Source: Propionivibrio sp. (lineage in GTDB: Bacteria > Pseudomonadota > Gammaproteobacteria > Burkholderiales > Rhodocyclaceae). Taken from it: a stretch of 45,716 nt of DNA. Of the stretch, positions 11,111 to 19,079 are shown piece after piece. The stretch is from assembly GCF_017995515.1 (NCBI RefSeq), contig NZ_JAGOIT010000016.1:1-45716 (forward strand). The letters are read 5' to 3'. The notes under the pieces are model-generated. The model saw only the letters and a program-made list of their open reading frames with translations. It ran no database searches and was not told where the DNA came from. A program made the position numbers and the translations under genes. Positions within the stretch are counted from its first letter, which is position 1, and every line of letters begins with the position of its first letter.

Positions 11111-11195
11111 TGGTGCCGACGATGAGACTCGAACTCATACGACCGAAGTCACTACCCCCTCAAGATAGCGTGTCTACCAATTTCACCACGTCGGC
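11111..11195 (-). tRNA. tRNA-Leu (anticodon GAG)
   Basis: This 85-nt class II tRNA can be folded by eye. The acceptor stem GCCGACG pairs with CGTCGGC and is followed by the discriminator A and an encoded CCA. The anticodon stem CTATC/GGTAG encloses the loop TTGAGGG, giving anticodon GAG. The long variable arm includes a TTCG loop, and the T arm has stem ATGAG/CTCAT with loop TTCGAGT. It sits between secG and nuoA on the same strand, so it probably has to be cut out of a messenger transcript. Confidence 0.95.
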
Positions 11196-11204
11196 ATTTT
11201 TTCG

Positions 11205-11248
11205 TCTGGCGGGGACAAAACGAGGGAACACACAACCTCCCCACCAGA
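11205..11248 (-). other. 11-bp hairpin just upstream of tRNA-Leu
   Basis: Arms at 11205-11215 and 11238-11248 form an 11-bp stem with one G-U pair (TCTGGTGGGGA with TCCCCGCCAGA on the minus strand) and a 22-nt loop. It lies between the secG stop and the tRNA 5' end, nine bases from the tRNA. On the minus strand it is followed by CGAAAAAAT and not by a T-run, so it does not look like an intrinsic terminator. A processing or stability element is more likely. Confidence 0.55.
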
Positions 11249-11257
11249 AACTCACAA

Positions 11258-11617
11258 CTAATTCGGAATATCCTTCGCCTTGGAGCCAGTATTTCCAGCA
11301 TCTCCAGCCTTTTCTACGGCCCCGGAAGCAGGCGTCGATTCTACCGTATCCTGCATCACACTGCCAGTCGTTTTTGGCGCGCTTGAGGCCACATAGGCCA
11401 GCAACAGGCTGGTGACGAAGAACACCGTCGCCAACACGGCCGTGGTTCTGCTCAGGAAGTTGGCCGACCCGGTCGCCCCAAAAAGGCTACCGGACGCCCC
11501 ACTGCCAAAAGCGGCGCCCATATCCGCACCCTTGCCGTGCTGAACCAGCACGAGGCCGATCACACCCAAGGCTGCAAGAATATGGACCACCAGTACTACA
11601 GAGAACAGATATTCCAT
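11258..11617 (-). CDS. secG: Preprotein translocase subunit SecG
   Basis: This is the accessory membrane subunit of the SecYEG channel, 119 aa. It has two predicted helices, at about residues 3-23 and 53-75, and the family signature LVLVQHGKGADMGAAFGSGASGSLFG between them. The C-terminus after about 80 is a polar, low-complexity tail. ATG at 11617 reads MEYLFSVVLVVHILAALG. It lies nine bases after tpiA, so the two are co-transcribed. Confidence 0.96.
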   Translation of the reverse strand: MEYLFSVVLVVHILAALGVIGLVLVQHGKGADMGAAFGSGASGSLFGATGSANFLSRTTAVLATVFFVTSLLLAYVASSAPKTTGSVMQDTVESTPASGAVEKAGDAGNTGSKAKDIPN

Positions 11618-11626
11618 GTCGATTCT

Positions 11627-12382
11627 TTATTTTGCGCCAGCGCGGCAAATCGCCAGGAAATCGGCAGCAACCAGCGCGGCGCCACCGATCAAACCACCGT
11701 CAATGTCGGGCATGCCGAACAGCTCGACTGCGTTACCCGGCTTCACGCTGCCGCCGTAAAGGATCTGCAGACCGCTGGCAACACCGGCATCGGCTTGCGC
11801 GATTTGCGCGCGAATCGCAGCGTGCACTTCCTGAGCCTGCTCGGAAGTCGCGGTGCGGCCAGTACCGATTGCCCAGACCGGCTCATACGCAACCACGGCG
11901 TTGGCAAACGCGGCAACACCGGCACGCTTGAGGACAGCATCAATTTGCGCGGACACAACATCGACGGTCTGACCGGCCTCACGCTGAGCCAGCGTCTCGC
12001 CAACGCAGAGAACCGGCCGCAAACCGGCCGCCAGCGCCGCAGCGAACTTCTCGGCGATGACCGCGTCGGATTCGCCATAGATGGACCGACGCTCCGAGTG
12101 ACCAACAAGAACGTAACGGCAAGCAAAATCCTGCAGCATCGAAGCGCTGACCTCACCGGTGAAGGCGCCCTGCGCGTGCTCGCTCAAGTTCTGCGCGCCC
12201 CACGCGACGACCGTACCGGTCAGAGCGGATTGCGCCTGAGCCAGGTAGGGGAAAGGAACACAAACGGCAACGGATACGCCGTTCAAGTCAGCAGCACCTG
12301 CAACGACGTCCTGAAGCAATTGCTGGTTGGACTTCAAACCACCATGCATTTTCCAGTTTCCTGCTACGAGCTTTTGGCGCAT
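11627..12382 (-). CDS. tpiA: Triosephosphate isomerase
   Basis: This glycolytic enzyme interconverts dihydroxyacetone phosphate and glyceraldehyde-3-phosphate. It has 251 aa from ATG at 12382 (MRQKLVAGNWKMHGG). The catalytic residues are visible: Lys11 in GNWKMHG, His in LVGHSERR, Glu in AYEPVWAIGTGRTA, and the phosphate-binding YGGSVKPGNA. The open frame extends upstream to 12508, but the promoter hexamers at 12407-12436 fall in that extension, which supports the internal start. It heads the tpiA-secG-tRNA-nuo unit. Confidence 0.97.
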   Translation of the reverse strand: MRQKLVAGNWKMHGGLKSNQQLLQDVVAGAADLNGVSVAVCVPFPYLAQAQSALTGTVVAWGAQNLSEHAQGAFTGEVSASMLQDFACRYVLVGHSERRSIYGESDAVIAEKFAAALAAGLRPVLCVGETLAQREAGQTVDVVSAQIDAVLKRAGVAAFANAVVAYEPVWAIGTGRTATSEQAQEVHAAIRAQIAQADAGVASGLQILYGGSVKPGNAVELFGMPDIDGGLIGGAALVAADFLAICRAGAK

Positions 12383-12406
12383 AAGGTACCCCGTAAAAAA
12401 GTGGGA

Positions 12407-12436
12407 ATTATAGTCAGCCAGGGCCGGACCGGTCAA
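12407..12436 (-). promoter_or_regulatory. Sigma-70 promoter of the tpiA-secG-tRNA-nuo unit
   Basis: On the minus strand TTGACC (12436-12431) and TATAAT (12412-12407) are separated by 18 bp. This is close to the housekeeping consensus and places the transcription start near 12400, about 18 bases before the tpiA ATG. It is the best promoter match I see upstream of the long nuo block. Confidence 0.7.
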
Positions 12437-12535
12437 TTGTTCGCGGCCATCACGAAAGTCAGATGGACCCGCGGTCGCCGGCACATGCCGTCCGAGTCTC
12501 ACGCCCAACCGTGTTGCATTCGTTGTGGGGTCAGG

Positions 12536-13903
12536 TTACGACGAAACCGCTTCCCGCACCGCGGCCGCGAGCTTTTCAGCTGCCGATTGCACCTTCGCAG
12601 AATCGCGCCCCTCGACCATCACGCGCAGCAAAGGCTCGGTCCCGGACGCCCGCAGGAGCACCCGCCCCTCGCCGTTCAGCTCCGTCTCGACCTCGGCGCG
12701 CGCCGTGTTGATCATCGGATGATCCTTCCACGGGAAGCCTTTCACGAGCGGCACGTTGATCAGGAGCTGCGGATACAGCGCGAGTTGGCCGAGCAGTTTT
12801 CCCGGCTCGCCGCCGTTCTGACGGATGGCGGTCAGCACCTGTAGCGCGGAGACGATGCCATCTCCGGTCGTATGCTTGTCGAGACAGAGGATGTGTCCGG
12901 AGTTTTCGCCGCCGAACAACCAGCCCTTTTCGCGCAACATTTCGAGCACGTAGCGATCGCCAACTGCAGCGCGGGCAAACGGAACGTCGAGCTCTGCCAG
13001 CGCGTGTTCGAAGGCGAGATTGGTCATAAGGGTACCGACGACGCCCGCGACCGGACCCTGGCGCAAGCGGCTCTTGACGACGGCGAGCAGCAGCTGGTCG
13101 CCGTCATACACCTGCCCGGACGAGTCGACCATCATCACCCGGTCGGCGTCGCCGTCAAGCGCGATACCCAGGTCGGCCTGGTTCTCGAGCACGGCCTTGC
13201 TCAGGGCACCGGTTGCCGTCGCCCCGACGTCCTTGTTGATGTTCAAGCCATTCGGCTCGGCGCCGATGGCGATCACCTCCGCGCCGAGTTCATGGAAGAC
13301 ATGCGGCGCGATGTGGTAAGCCGCCCCGTGCGCGCAATCGACGACGATCTTCAGCCCGCGCAGATCGAGATCGTTCGGGAAGGTGCTCTTGCAGAACTCG
13401 ATGTAGCGCCCGGCCGCGTCGTCGATGCGGCGCGCGCGCCCGAGCTCCGACGACTGTACGCAGACGATCGGCGCGTCGATGCCGCCCTCGATCCCGGCCT
13501 CGATCGCATCGTCCAGCTTGGTGCCGTGCGCCGAAAAAAACTTGATCCCGTTGTCGTAGAACGGGTTGTGCGAGGCGGAAATGACGATCCCCGCCTGCAG
13601 GCGCAGCGCGCGTGTGAGGTAGGCCACCGCCGGTGTCGGCATCGGCCCGACCAGGCAAACGTCGACACCCGCTGCGGCGAAACCCGCCTCAAGCGCAGCC
13701 TCGAGCATGTAGCCGGAAATGCGCGTGTCCTTGCCGATCAGCACGGCGGGGCGTTCGCCCGCTTTCAGGTGTCCGCTTGCGCTTTCATGCGCGACCAGCA
13801 CCTTGCCGGCCGAATAGCCGAGGTGCATCACAAAATCCGGCGTAATCGGCGACTGCCCCACGCGTCCGCGCACGCCGTCTGTTCCAAAGTACCTTCTCGT
13901 CAT
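12536..13903 (-). CDS. glmM: Phosphoglucosamine mutase
   Basis: This enzyme converts glucosamine-6-phosphate to glucosamine-1-phosphate for UDP-GlcNAc, and so for peptidoglycan and LPS. It has 455 aa from ATG at 13903 ([17 protein letters not shown]), with AGGAG upstream. The active-site phosphoserine is Ser111 in [15 protein letters not shown], the metal loop is [11 protein letters not shown], and the C-terminal phosphate-binding loop is [15 protein letters not shown]. In many proteobacteria folP precedes glmM, but here the upstream neighbour is a divergent DUF1343 gene. tpiA follows after a 153-bp gap that holds its own promoter. Confidence 0.96.
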   Translation of the reverse strand: MTRRYFGTDGVRGRVGQSPITPDFVMHLGYSAGKVLVAHESASGHLKAGERPAVLIGKDTRISGYMLEAALEAGFAAAGVDVCLVGPMPTPAVAYLTRALRLQAGIVISASHNPFYDNGIKFFSAHGTKLDDAIEAGIEGGIDAPIVCVQSSELGRARRIDDAAGRYIEFCKSTFPNDLDLRGLKIVVDCAHGAAYHIAPHVFHELGAEVIAIGAEPNGLNINKDVGATATGALSKAVLENQADLGIALDGDADRVMMVDSSGQVYDGDQLLLAVVKSRLRQGPVAGVVGTLMTNLAFEHALAELDVPFARAAVGDRYVLEMLREKGWLFGGENSGHILCLDKHTTGDGIVSALQVLTAIRQNGGEPGKLLGQLALYPQLLINVPLVKGFPWKDHPMINTARAEVETELNGEGRVLLRASGTEPLLRVMVEGRDSAKVQSAAEKLAAAVREAVSS

Positions 13904-13966
13904 TTTTGATCTCTCCTGCCGAACACACGATGTGCGGTGAAAACCGCCATTGTAATGAACGTCGTT

Positions 13967-13995
13967 CCGGAAACACATGCCGGACTGGTTTCCGG
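13967..13995. promoter_or_regulatory. 8-bp inverted repeat in the glmM/DUF1343 divergent region
   Basis: The perfect arms CCGGAAAC (13967-13974) and GTTTCCGG (13988-13995) are separated by 13 bp in the 140-bp region between the divergent starts of glmM and the DUF1343 gene. A -10-like TAGAAT follows at 14010-14015 for the rightward gene, without a good -35 hexamer. It may be a regulator site or an RNA hairpin. A second small stem with a GAAA loop lies at 13934-13947. Confidence 0.4.
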
Positions 13996-14043
13996 CAATC
14001 GCAACCCGTTAGAATCGCTGCCTCATTTCCCCGAGAGTCCGCC

Positions 14044-15252
14044 ATGTCCGTTATCTTCGGTCTTGACCGCCTGCTTGCCGATCCCGCCTTGCGCAAGCCG
14101 CTGGCCGGCAAGCGCGTAGCCCTGCTCGCCCACCCGGCATCGGTCACGACGAACCTCACACACGCCATCGACGCGCTCGCCACGCTTGCTGACATCCAAC
14201 TCAGCGCTGCTTTCGGCCCGCAGCACGGCTTGCGCGGCGACAAGCAGGACAACATGGTCGAATCGCCGGATTTCGTCGATCCGCGCCACGGCATCCCGGT
14301 CTTCAGCCTGTACGGCACAGTCAGGCGACCGACTGCCGGGATGATGGACACTTTTGACGTCCTGCTGATCGACCTCCAGGATCTCGGCTGCCGCATCTAC
14401 ACCTTCATCACGACCCTGCGCTACCTGCTCGAAGCCGCCGCCGCGGCGGGCAAGGCGGTGTGGATTCTCGACCGGCCCAACCCGGCCGGACGGCCAGTCG
14501 AGGGGCTGACGCTGCGCCGCGGTTGGGAGAGTTTCGTCGGCGCCGGCCCGATGCCGATGCGCCACGGCCTGACGATGGGCGAACTGGCGCGCTGGTTCAT
14601 CGCCCGCTTCAGGATCGACGTCGACTGCCGGGTCATCGCGATGGAAGGCTGGCAGCCGGACGCAGCGCCCGGCTTCGGCTGGCCGCTCGACGAGCGCTGC
14701 TGGATCAACCCGAGCCCGAACGCGCCGAATCTCTCGATGGCGCGCTGCTACGCCGGCACCGTCATGCTCGAAGGGACGACGCTCTCCGAAGGCCGCGGCA
14801 CGACCCGCCCGCTCGAACTGTTCGGCGCGCCTGATCTTGACGCGCGTGCCGTGCTCGCAGAGATGCAGACGCTCGCACCCGGCTGGCTCGACGGCTGCAT
14901 CCTGCGCGATTGCTGGTTCGAGCCGACCTTTCACAAGCACACCGGCACTTTGTGCAACGGGCTCCAGATCCACGTCGACAACGGCCGCTACCGCCACGAC
15001 GGCTTCCGTCCGTGGCGGCTGCAGAGCCTCGCCTTCAAGGCGATCCGGCGCCTGCAGCCGGACTATCCGCTGTGGCGCGACTTTGCCTATGAGTACGAGC
15101 ACGACCGCCTGGCCATCGACCTCATCAACGGCAGCCCGTTGCTGCGCGACTGGGTCGACGACCCCGCCGCCCTGCCCGACGACCTGGACCACCTGGCCCG
15201 ACACGACGAGACAGCGTGGAGCGCGGAGCGCGCTGAATTCCTGCTCTACTGA
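14044..15252 (+). CDS. DUF1343 protein, NamZ-type exo-N-acetylmuramidase (GH171)
   Basis: DUF1343 proteins of the NamZ type remove terminal MurNAc from peptidoglycan fragments (family knowledge). The 402-aa product matches the family along its length: VALLAHPASVTTNLTHAID, FGPQHGLRGDKQDNM, FSLYGTVRRPT, LLIDLQDLGCRIYTFI, WILDRPNPAGR, AGTVMLEGTTLSEGRGTTRPLELFGAP and FEPTFHKHTGTLCNGLQIHV. ATG at 14044 (MSVIFGLDRLL) is chosen because the family homology begins there; the frame is open back to 13906. No signal peptide is visible, so the protein is probably cytoplasmic, unlike secreted NamZ enzymes. It is convergent with the thiolase, 10 bp apart. Confidence 0.88.
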   Translation: MSVIFGLDRLLADPALRKPLAGKRVALLAHPASVTTNLTHAIDALATLADIQLSAAFGPQHGLRGDKQDNMVESPDFVDPRHGIPVFSLYGTVRRPTAGMMDTFDVLLIDLQDLGCRIYTFITTLRYLLEAAAAAGKAVWILDRPNPAGRPVEGLTLRRGWESFVGAGPMPMRHGLTMGELARWFIARFRIDVDCRVIAMEGWQPDAAPGFGWPLDERCWINPSPNAPNLSMARCYAGTVMLEGTTLSEGRGTTRPLELFGAPDLDARAVLAEMQTLAPGWLDGCILRDCWFEPTFHKHTGTLCNGLQIHVDNGRYRHDGFRPWRLQSLAFKAIRRLQPDYPLWRDFAYEYEHDRLAIDLINGSPLLRDWVDDPAALPDDLDHLARHDETAWSAERAEFLLY

Positions 15253-15262
15253 CCGCGCGCGC

Positions 15263-16444
15263 TCAGAGGCGCTCGAAAATCGCCGCGATGCCCTGCCCGC
15301 CGCCGATGCACATCGTCACCAGCGCATAGCGACCTCCGATACGCTGCAACTCGTACAGCGCCTTGGTCGCGATGAACGCGCCCGAGCAGCCGACCGGATG
15401 GCCGAGCGCGATCGCACCGCCGTTCGGATTCGTCTTCCCGGGATCGAGGCCGAGGCTGCGCATCACCGCCAGCGCCTGCGCGGCGAAGGCTTCGTTGGCC
15501 TCGATCACGTCCATCTGTTCCAGCGTCAAGCCCGCTTTCCTGAGCGCCGCCTGCGTCGCCGGAATCGGCCCTTCGCCCATGATCTCGTTCGGCACGCCGG
15601 CCAGCGCGTAGGCGGCGAGGCGGGCAATCGGCCGCTGCCCCGCCCGCGCCGCGACGTCCGCCTCGGCGAGGACGAGGAAGGCGGCGCCGTCGTTGATGCC
15701 AGAAGCGTTGCCCGCTGTCACCGTCCCGTCCTTTTTGAACGCCGGCTTCATTTTGGCCAGAGCTTCGAGCGTCGTGCCCGGCCGGCAGTGTTCGTCGGTG
15801 TCGAACACGACGTCGCCCTTGCGCGTCTTCACGACGACCGGAACGATCTGCGTGCGGAAACGCCCGTCCGCGATCGCCTGTGCGGCGCGGCGCTGCGATT
15901 CGACGGCAAACGCGTCCTGTTCTTCGCGCGAGATGTCCCACTTGACGGCGAGGTTCTCGGCGGTGACCCCCATGTGCCCGACGCCAAAGGGATCGGTCAG
16001 CACCGAGACCATCATGTCGATCGCCTGCGTGTCGCCCATGCGCGCGCCGGAGCGCAAGGCCGGCAGCATGTAGCCGCCGCGCGACATGACCTCGACGCCG
16101 CCGCCGATCGCATAGTCGCTGTCGCCGAGCAGGATGTTCTGCGCCGAGCTGACGATCGCCTGCAACCCCGACGAGCACAGGCGATTGACCTGCATGGCGA
16201 CCGAACCCATCGGCAGGCCGGCCTGGATCGACGCGACGCGCGCAACGTAGGGGTAGCGCGCATCGGTCGGGATGCAGGTACCGAGCGTGACGTAGCCGAT
16301 CCGCCCGGCCTCGGCCGCCGATCGGGCGACGGCCTCGCGCATAACGAGACCGGCAAGTTCCGCCGGTTCGATCCCGGCCAGCGCCCCGCCAAAGGTACCC
16401 ACTGCGGAACGAACGGCACTCAACACCACGACGTCTCGACCCAT
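15263..16444 (-). CDS. Acetyl-CoA C-acetyltransferase (thiolase)
   Basis: This is a 393-aa thiolase of the biosynthetic/acetoacetyl-CoA type. It condenses two acetyl-CoA or cleaves acetoacetyl-CoA. The nucleophile is Cys90 (NRLCSSGLQA), the catalytic His349 is in GGAIALGHPVGCSG, and the second Cys379 is in CIGGGQG. ATG at 16444 follows GGGGGAG at good spacing. It lies 36 bp after the CobD/CbiB-like gene on the same strand. No phaB, phaC or other polyhydroxyalkanoate gene is nearby, so the pathway (PHA or fatty-acid/ketone metabolism) cannot be decided from the window. Confidence 0.93.
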   Translation of the reverse strand: MGRDVVVLSAVRSAVGTFGGALAGIEPAELAGLVMREAVARSAAEAGRIGYVTLGTCIPTDARYPYVARVASIQAGLPMGSVAMQVNRLCSSGLQAIVSSAQNILLGDSDYAIGGGVEVMSRGGYMLPALRSGARMGDTQAIDMMVSVLTDPFGVGHMGVTAENLAVKWDISREEQDAFAVESQRRAAQAIADGRFRTQIVPVVVKTRKGDVVFDTDEHCRPGTTLEALAKMKPAFKKDGTVTAGNASGINDGAAFLVLAEADVAARAGQRPIARLAAYALAGVPNEIMGEGPIPATQAALRKAGLTLEQMDVIEANEAFAAQALAVMRSLGLDPGKTNPNGGAIALGHPVGCSGAFIATKALYELQRIGGRYALVTMCIGGGQGIAAIFERL

Positions 16445-16480
16445 TCTGCTCTCCCCCGGAAAATGAACGGTGCCGCCGAC

Positions 16481-17416
16481 CTATCCGCCGACCAGCCCGG
16501 CAAACGTGATCAGCAGCATCAGCGACAACCACAGCAGCAAGGCGCGCCAGACGAGTCCGACCGCGCCTTGCATGAAATCGACGTCGGCCGCCTCGCCGAT
16601 CTCCACCGCGTCGATCACGTCATCTCCGGCCGCGGGCACGCCAAGGCGGACTCCCAAGGCGCCAGCGCCGCTCGCCAGGACGACGCCCGCGCACCCGCCC
16701 CGGGCGTTGTCCGCCCAGCGGCCGACCTGGTTTCGCCAGCAATAGACGGCATCCTCGAAGTTGCCGACGATGGCGAAGCCCGCCGCCGTCGCCCGGGCCG
16801 GCAGCCAGTCGATGACGGCGAACGCCTGGCGCGAGAAGACGCCGAACGACCCCGCCTCGTCTTCCTCGCGCCGGCCCCAGGTATCGGCAAGGAAGGCGGC
16901 CGTGCGATAGAGGACTGCACCGCACGGGCCGGGCAGCAGGATGAAGCAGAGGAGCACGGCGAACACGTGCCGGTGCGAAGCGGCTAGCGCCTCTTCGATC
17001 GCCAGGCGCGCCAGGTCGGACGCCGCGAGCCCTTCGGCCGAACACGCGCGCCATTCGCCCAGGGCCTTGCGCGCACGCGGCAGGTCTTCCATGCGCAAGG
17101 CAAACTGAATGTTCGTGAAATGATGGCTGAACTGCCGAAAGCCGAGCGTGAGGTAGAGGACGAGGACGTTCCAGAGCCAGGCAAGGGGCGGACTGAGCGC
17201 CGCCAGCGAGATATGGACCACGACGGCGACGAGTACGAGCCCGCCGACCGCGACCAGCCAGGCCACGACGCCGTAGCGGTGCTCGCCGGCGTTGAACACG
17301 CCCTCAAGCAGGCGCGCCAGCCGCCCGAGCGGCTCCAGCACCGCCTGCCGGTACGGCAAGGGCCGCATCTGCTCGATCAGCAGAACGGCGATCAGTGCAA
17401 AAAGTGCCATGCCCAT
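16481..17416 (-). CDS. CobD/CbiB-family integral membrane protein
   Basis: The product is about 311 aa with four to five membrane segments. It contains family features RQFSHHFTNIQFALRMEDLPRARKAL, FWSRQAF-like FGVFSRQAFAVIDWLPARATAAGFAIVGNFEDAVYCWR and a hydrophobic C-terminus. True CobD/CbiB proteins attach aminopropanol in cobalamin synthesis. Many betaproteobacteria carry this diverged version away from cobalamin genes, and none are seen here, so its reaction is uncertain. ATG at 17416 (or 17410) begins MGMALFALIAVLLIEQ; the frame is open to 17581 but the extension is unconserved. The ribosome binding site is weak. Confidence 0.75.
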   Translation of the reverse strand: MGMALFALIAVLLIEQMRPLPYRQAVLEPLGRLARLLEGVFNAGEHRYGVVAWLVAVGGLVLVAVVVHISLAALSPPLAWLWNVLVLYLTLGFRQFSHHFTNIQFALRMEDLPRARKALGEWRACSAEGLAASDLARLAIEEALAASHRHVFAVLLCFILLPGPCGAVLYRTAAFLADTWGRREEDEAGSFGVFSRQAFAVIDWLPARATAAGFAIVGNFEDAVYCWRNQVGRWADNARGGCAGVVLASGAGALGVRLGVPAAGDDVIDAVEIGEAADVDFMQGAVGLVWRALLLWLSLMLLITFAGLVGG

Positions 17417-17722
17417 GAGATGACGATCACGCGGCAACGGCCGCTGTTCAGGGAACCGAACGGGCCAAGATACCATAGTTCGATCACGCCGAACGGCGCC
17501 GTATCCGGGCTTCGGCGCGCCGCCGGGAAGCGCAAGATCGTCGTTGTCTTTTGCCTTGGGCGCGCCTACCATAGGCCTCAATGTGGTGCATCGGAGCCCT
17601 TGAACGGGGCGATCCGGCGCTCGCAGAGGGTGAAGAAAGCCGTGGTCGAATCCTGGCCAATCAAGCGGTATTCACGGTTTTCCTTTGCGCGAATCTGATA
17701 CCAACCTATGGGACGTTGAACG
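17417..17722. other. Divergent intergenic region between CobD/CbiB-like gene and ydcH-like gene
   Basis: These 306 bp separate two divergent genes. I see no RNA gene and no convincing protein. Short open frames cross it on both strands but do not resemble families I know. It presumably contains the promoters of both flanking genes, but no hexamer pair stands out. Confidence 0.5.
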
Positions 17723-17938
17723 ATGCTGACCGAAGAAGAAATTACCAACGCACGCGCCACCTTGAACGAACTCGAGGTGGAGCACCGCGACCTGAACCTG
17801 ATAATCGACCACCTCGCCAGCACCCCTTTACCGGAACAGGATCAGCTGCTGATCCACCGCCTCAAGAAGCGCAAGCTCCTGCTCAAGGACAAGATTTACC
17901 ATCTCGAACGAATGCTCGTCCCGGACGTGCCCGCCTGA
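17723..17938 (+). CDS. YdcH/DUF465-family small protein
   Basis: This 71-aa protein is made almost wholly of a charged helical hairpin. It shows the DUF465 pattern of ELEVEHRDLNLIIDHLAS followed by IHRLKKRKLLLKDKIYHLER. The function of the family is unknown; related proteins such as E. coli YdcH have no settled role. ATG at 17723 has only a weak GGGAC upstream. It is convergent with the LacI-type gene, with a hairpin between them. Confidence 0.88.
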   Translation: MLTEEEITNARATLNELEVEHRDLNLIIDHLASTPLPEQDQLLIHRLKKRKLLLKDKIYHLERMLVPDVPA

Positions 17939-17950
17939 GATCCGGGGCCA

Positions 17951-17975
17951 CCTGCCTTTGCGCAACGAAGGCAGG
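17951..17975. terminator. Hairpin between convergent ydcH-like and lacI-like genes
   Basis: A perfect 8-bp stem (CCTGCCTT with AAGGCAGG) encloses a 9-nt loop, midway in the 59-bp gap between two convergent genes. There is no U-run on either strand, so it may act only as a stability element or weak terminator for both transcripts. Confidence 0.45.
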
Positions 17976-17997
17976 CGCCTGATGCGCGTCGCGGGGG

Positions 17998-19002
17998 CTA
18001 GTCCGAGCGTTTGACCGACGCACCCATGACCAGACGCGTTTTCAGCCGGTGTATCGCCGGAAAGCCGGCACGATCGCCACGCAAGCGCTTCAGCAGCAAC
18101 GCCGCCGCCGTCTCGCCGATCGCCTGAATCGGCTGCACGACGATGGTCAGCGCCGGTTTGACGATGCGGGCGAGTTGCTGGTTGTCGAAGCCGATGATCG
18201 ACAGTTCGTCGGGCACGCGAATCGGCGACTCGTTCAGCGCCATGATCGCGCCGAGCGTCATTTCATAGTTCGTGACGAAGACCGCCGACGGCGGGTCCGG
18301 GCGCTTGAGTAATTGGTCCATCAGGCGATGGCCGCTCTCCAGGCTGTAGTCGCCCTCGAGAATCAGGTCGTCGGCGATCGGCAGGTCAAAGTCCTCGTGC
18401 ACGCGCCGATAGCCCCTGAGGCGTTCCTGCGCGGTGTAGACTCCGGGTGGTCCGGCGATGATCCCGATGCGCCGATGTCCGTGATGGATGAGGTGTTCGA
18501 TCGCGCCGTAAGCTGCGTTCAGGTTGTCGACGAGCACCGTGTCGCAAGCGAGGCCCGACAGCGGACGGTCGATCAGGATGACCGGGAGCGATCGTTCAAG
18601 GAAGCGTGCGACGACATCCTCCTGATTGCCGAGCGGCATGTAGATGAAGCCGTCGACCGACTTCTTGGCCAGGAACTCCAGTTTCTCGCGTTCGAGCGCC
18701 CTATCCTCGCGATAGTCGCAGATGAGGCTGCTGTAGCCGGCCCGCAGCAGCGTATTCTCGATGTGCGCGACGATGCTCGTGCAGAAGACGTTTTCGAGGT
18801 CGGGGATGAGGACGCCGACCGTCATCGTGCGACTCGTTTTCAGGCCGCGCGCGATCTCGTTGACGTGGAATCCGAGGTCACTGATCGCCTGCGCGATGGC
18901 CTCCCGGTTCCGCTCCAGCACGTTGCCGCCGTTGATGAACTTGGAGATGGTCGCGATCGAAAGTCCCGTATGTCGGGCGACGTCCTTGATGGTAACTGAA
19001 AT
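17998..19002 (-). CDS. LacI/GalR-family transcriptional regulator, possible ATT start
   Basis: This is a regulator of about 334 aa with an N-terminal HTH (VTIKDVARHTGLSIATISKFINGG), a hinge helix near NEIARGLKTSRT and a periplasmic-binding-like effector domain (GVLIPDLENVF, DGFIYMP, HRRIGIIAGPPGVYTAQERLRGY, ELSIIGFDNQQLA). The frame holds no ATG, GTG or TTG between GTG at 19308, deep inside the upstream gene, and the HTH. ATT at 19002 lies exactly where the family has ATG, and GAGG sits eight bases before it. The gene follows the aldo/keto reductase by 77 bp, and the pair of operators upstream of that gene is its likely target. A sequencing error at the start codon is an alternative. Confidence 0.88.
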   Translation of the reverse strand: MSVTIKDVARHTGLSIATISKFINGGNVLERNREAIAQAISDLGFHVNEIARGLKTSRTMTVGVLIPDLENVFCTSIVAHIENTLLRAGYSSLICDYREDRALEREKLEFLAKKSVDGFIYMPLGNQEDVVARFLERSLPVILIDRPLSGLACDTVLVDNLNAAYGAIEHLIHHGHRRIGIIAGPPGVYTAQERLRGYRRVHEDFDLPIADDLILEGDYSLESGHRLMDQLLKRPDPPSAVFVTNYEMTLGAIMALNESPIRVPDELSIIGFDNQQLARIVKPALTIVVQPIQAIGETAAALLLKRLRGDRAGFPAIHRLKTRLVMGASVKRSD

Positions 19003-19079
19003 TCCGGGTGCCTCGCTGTCTGCCGGCTGGACGGACCCGGCGCTCGTCGGCCGGGCCTGCGATGGATTGCCGCCTATGG

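Noticed and set aside
14837-16987. Plus-strand open frame of 716 codons across the DUF1343 end, thiolase and CobD-like gene
   Set aside because: It is antisense to well-supported genes, is rich in Arg, Ala and Asp in shadow-frame fashion, and has no recognisable domain. High GC makes such long frames common.
17578-17823. 81-codon minus-strand frame overlapping the ydcH-like gene
   Set aside because: Its C-terminal half looks somewhat protein-like, but it overlaps a conserved gene on the other strand and I recognise no family.
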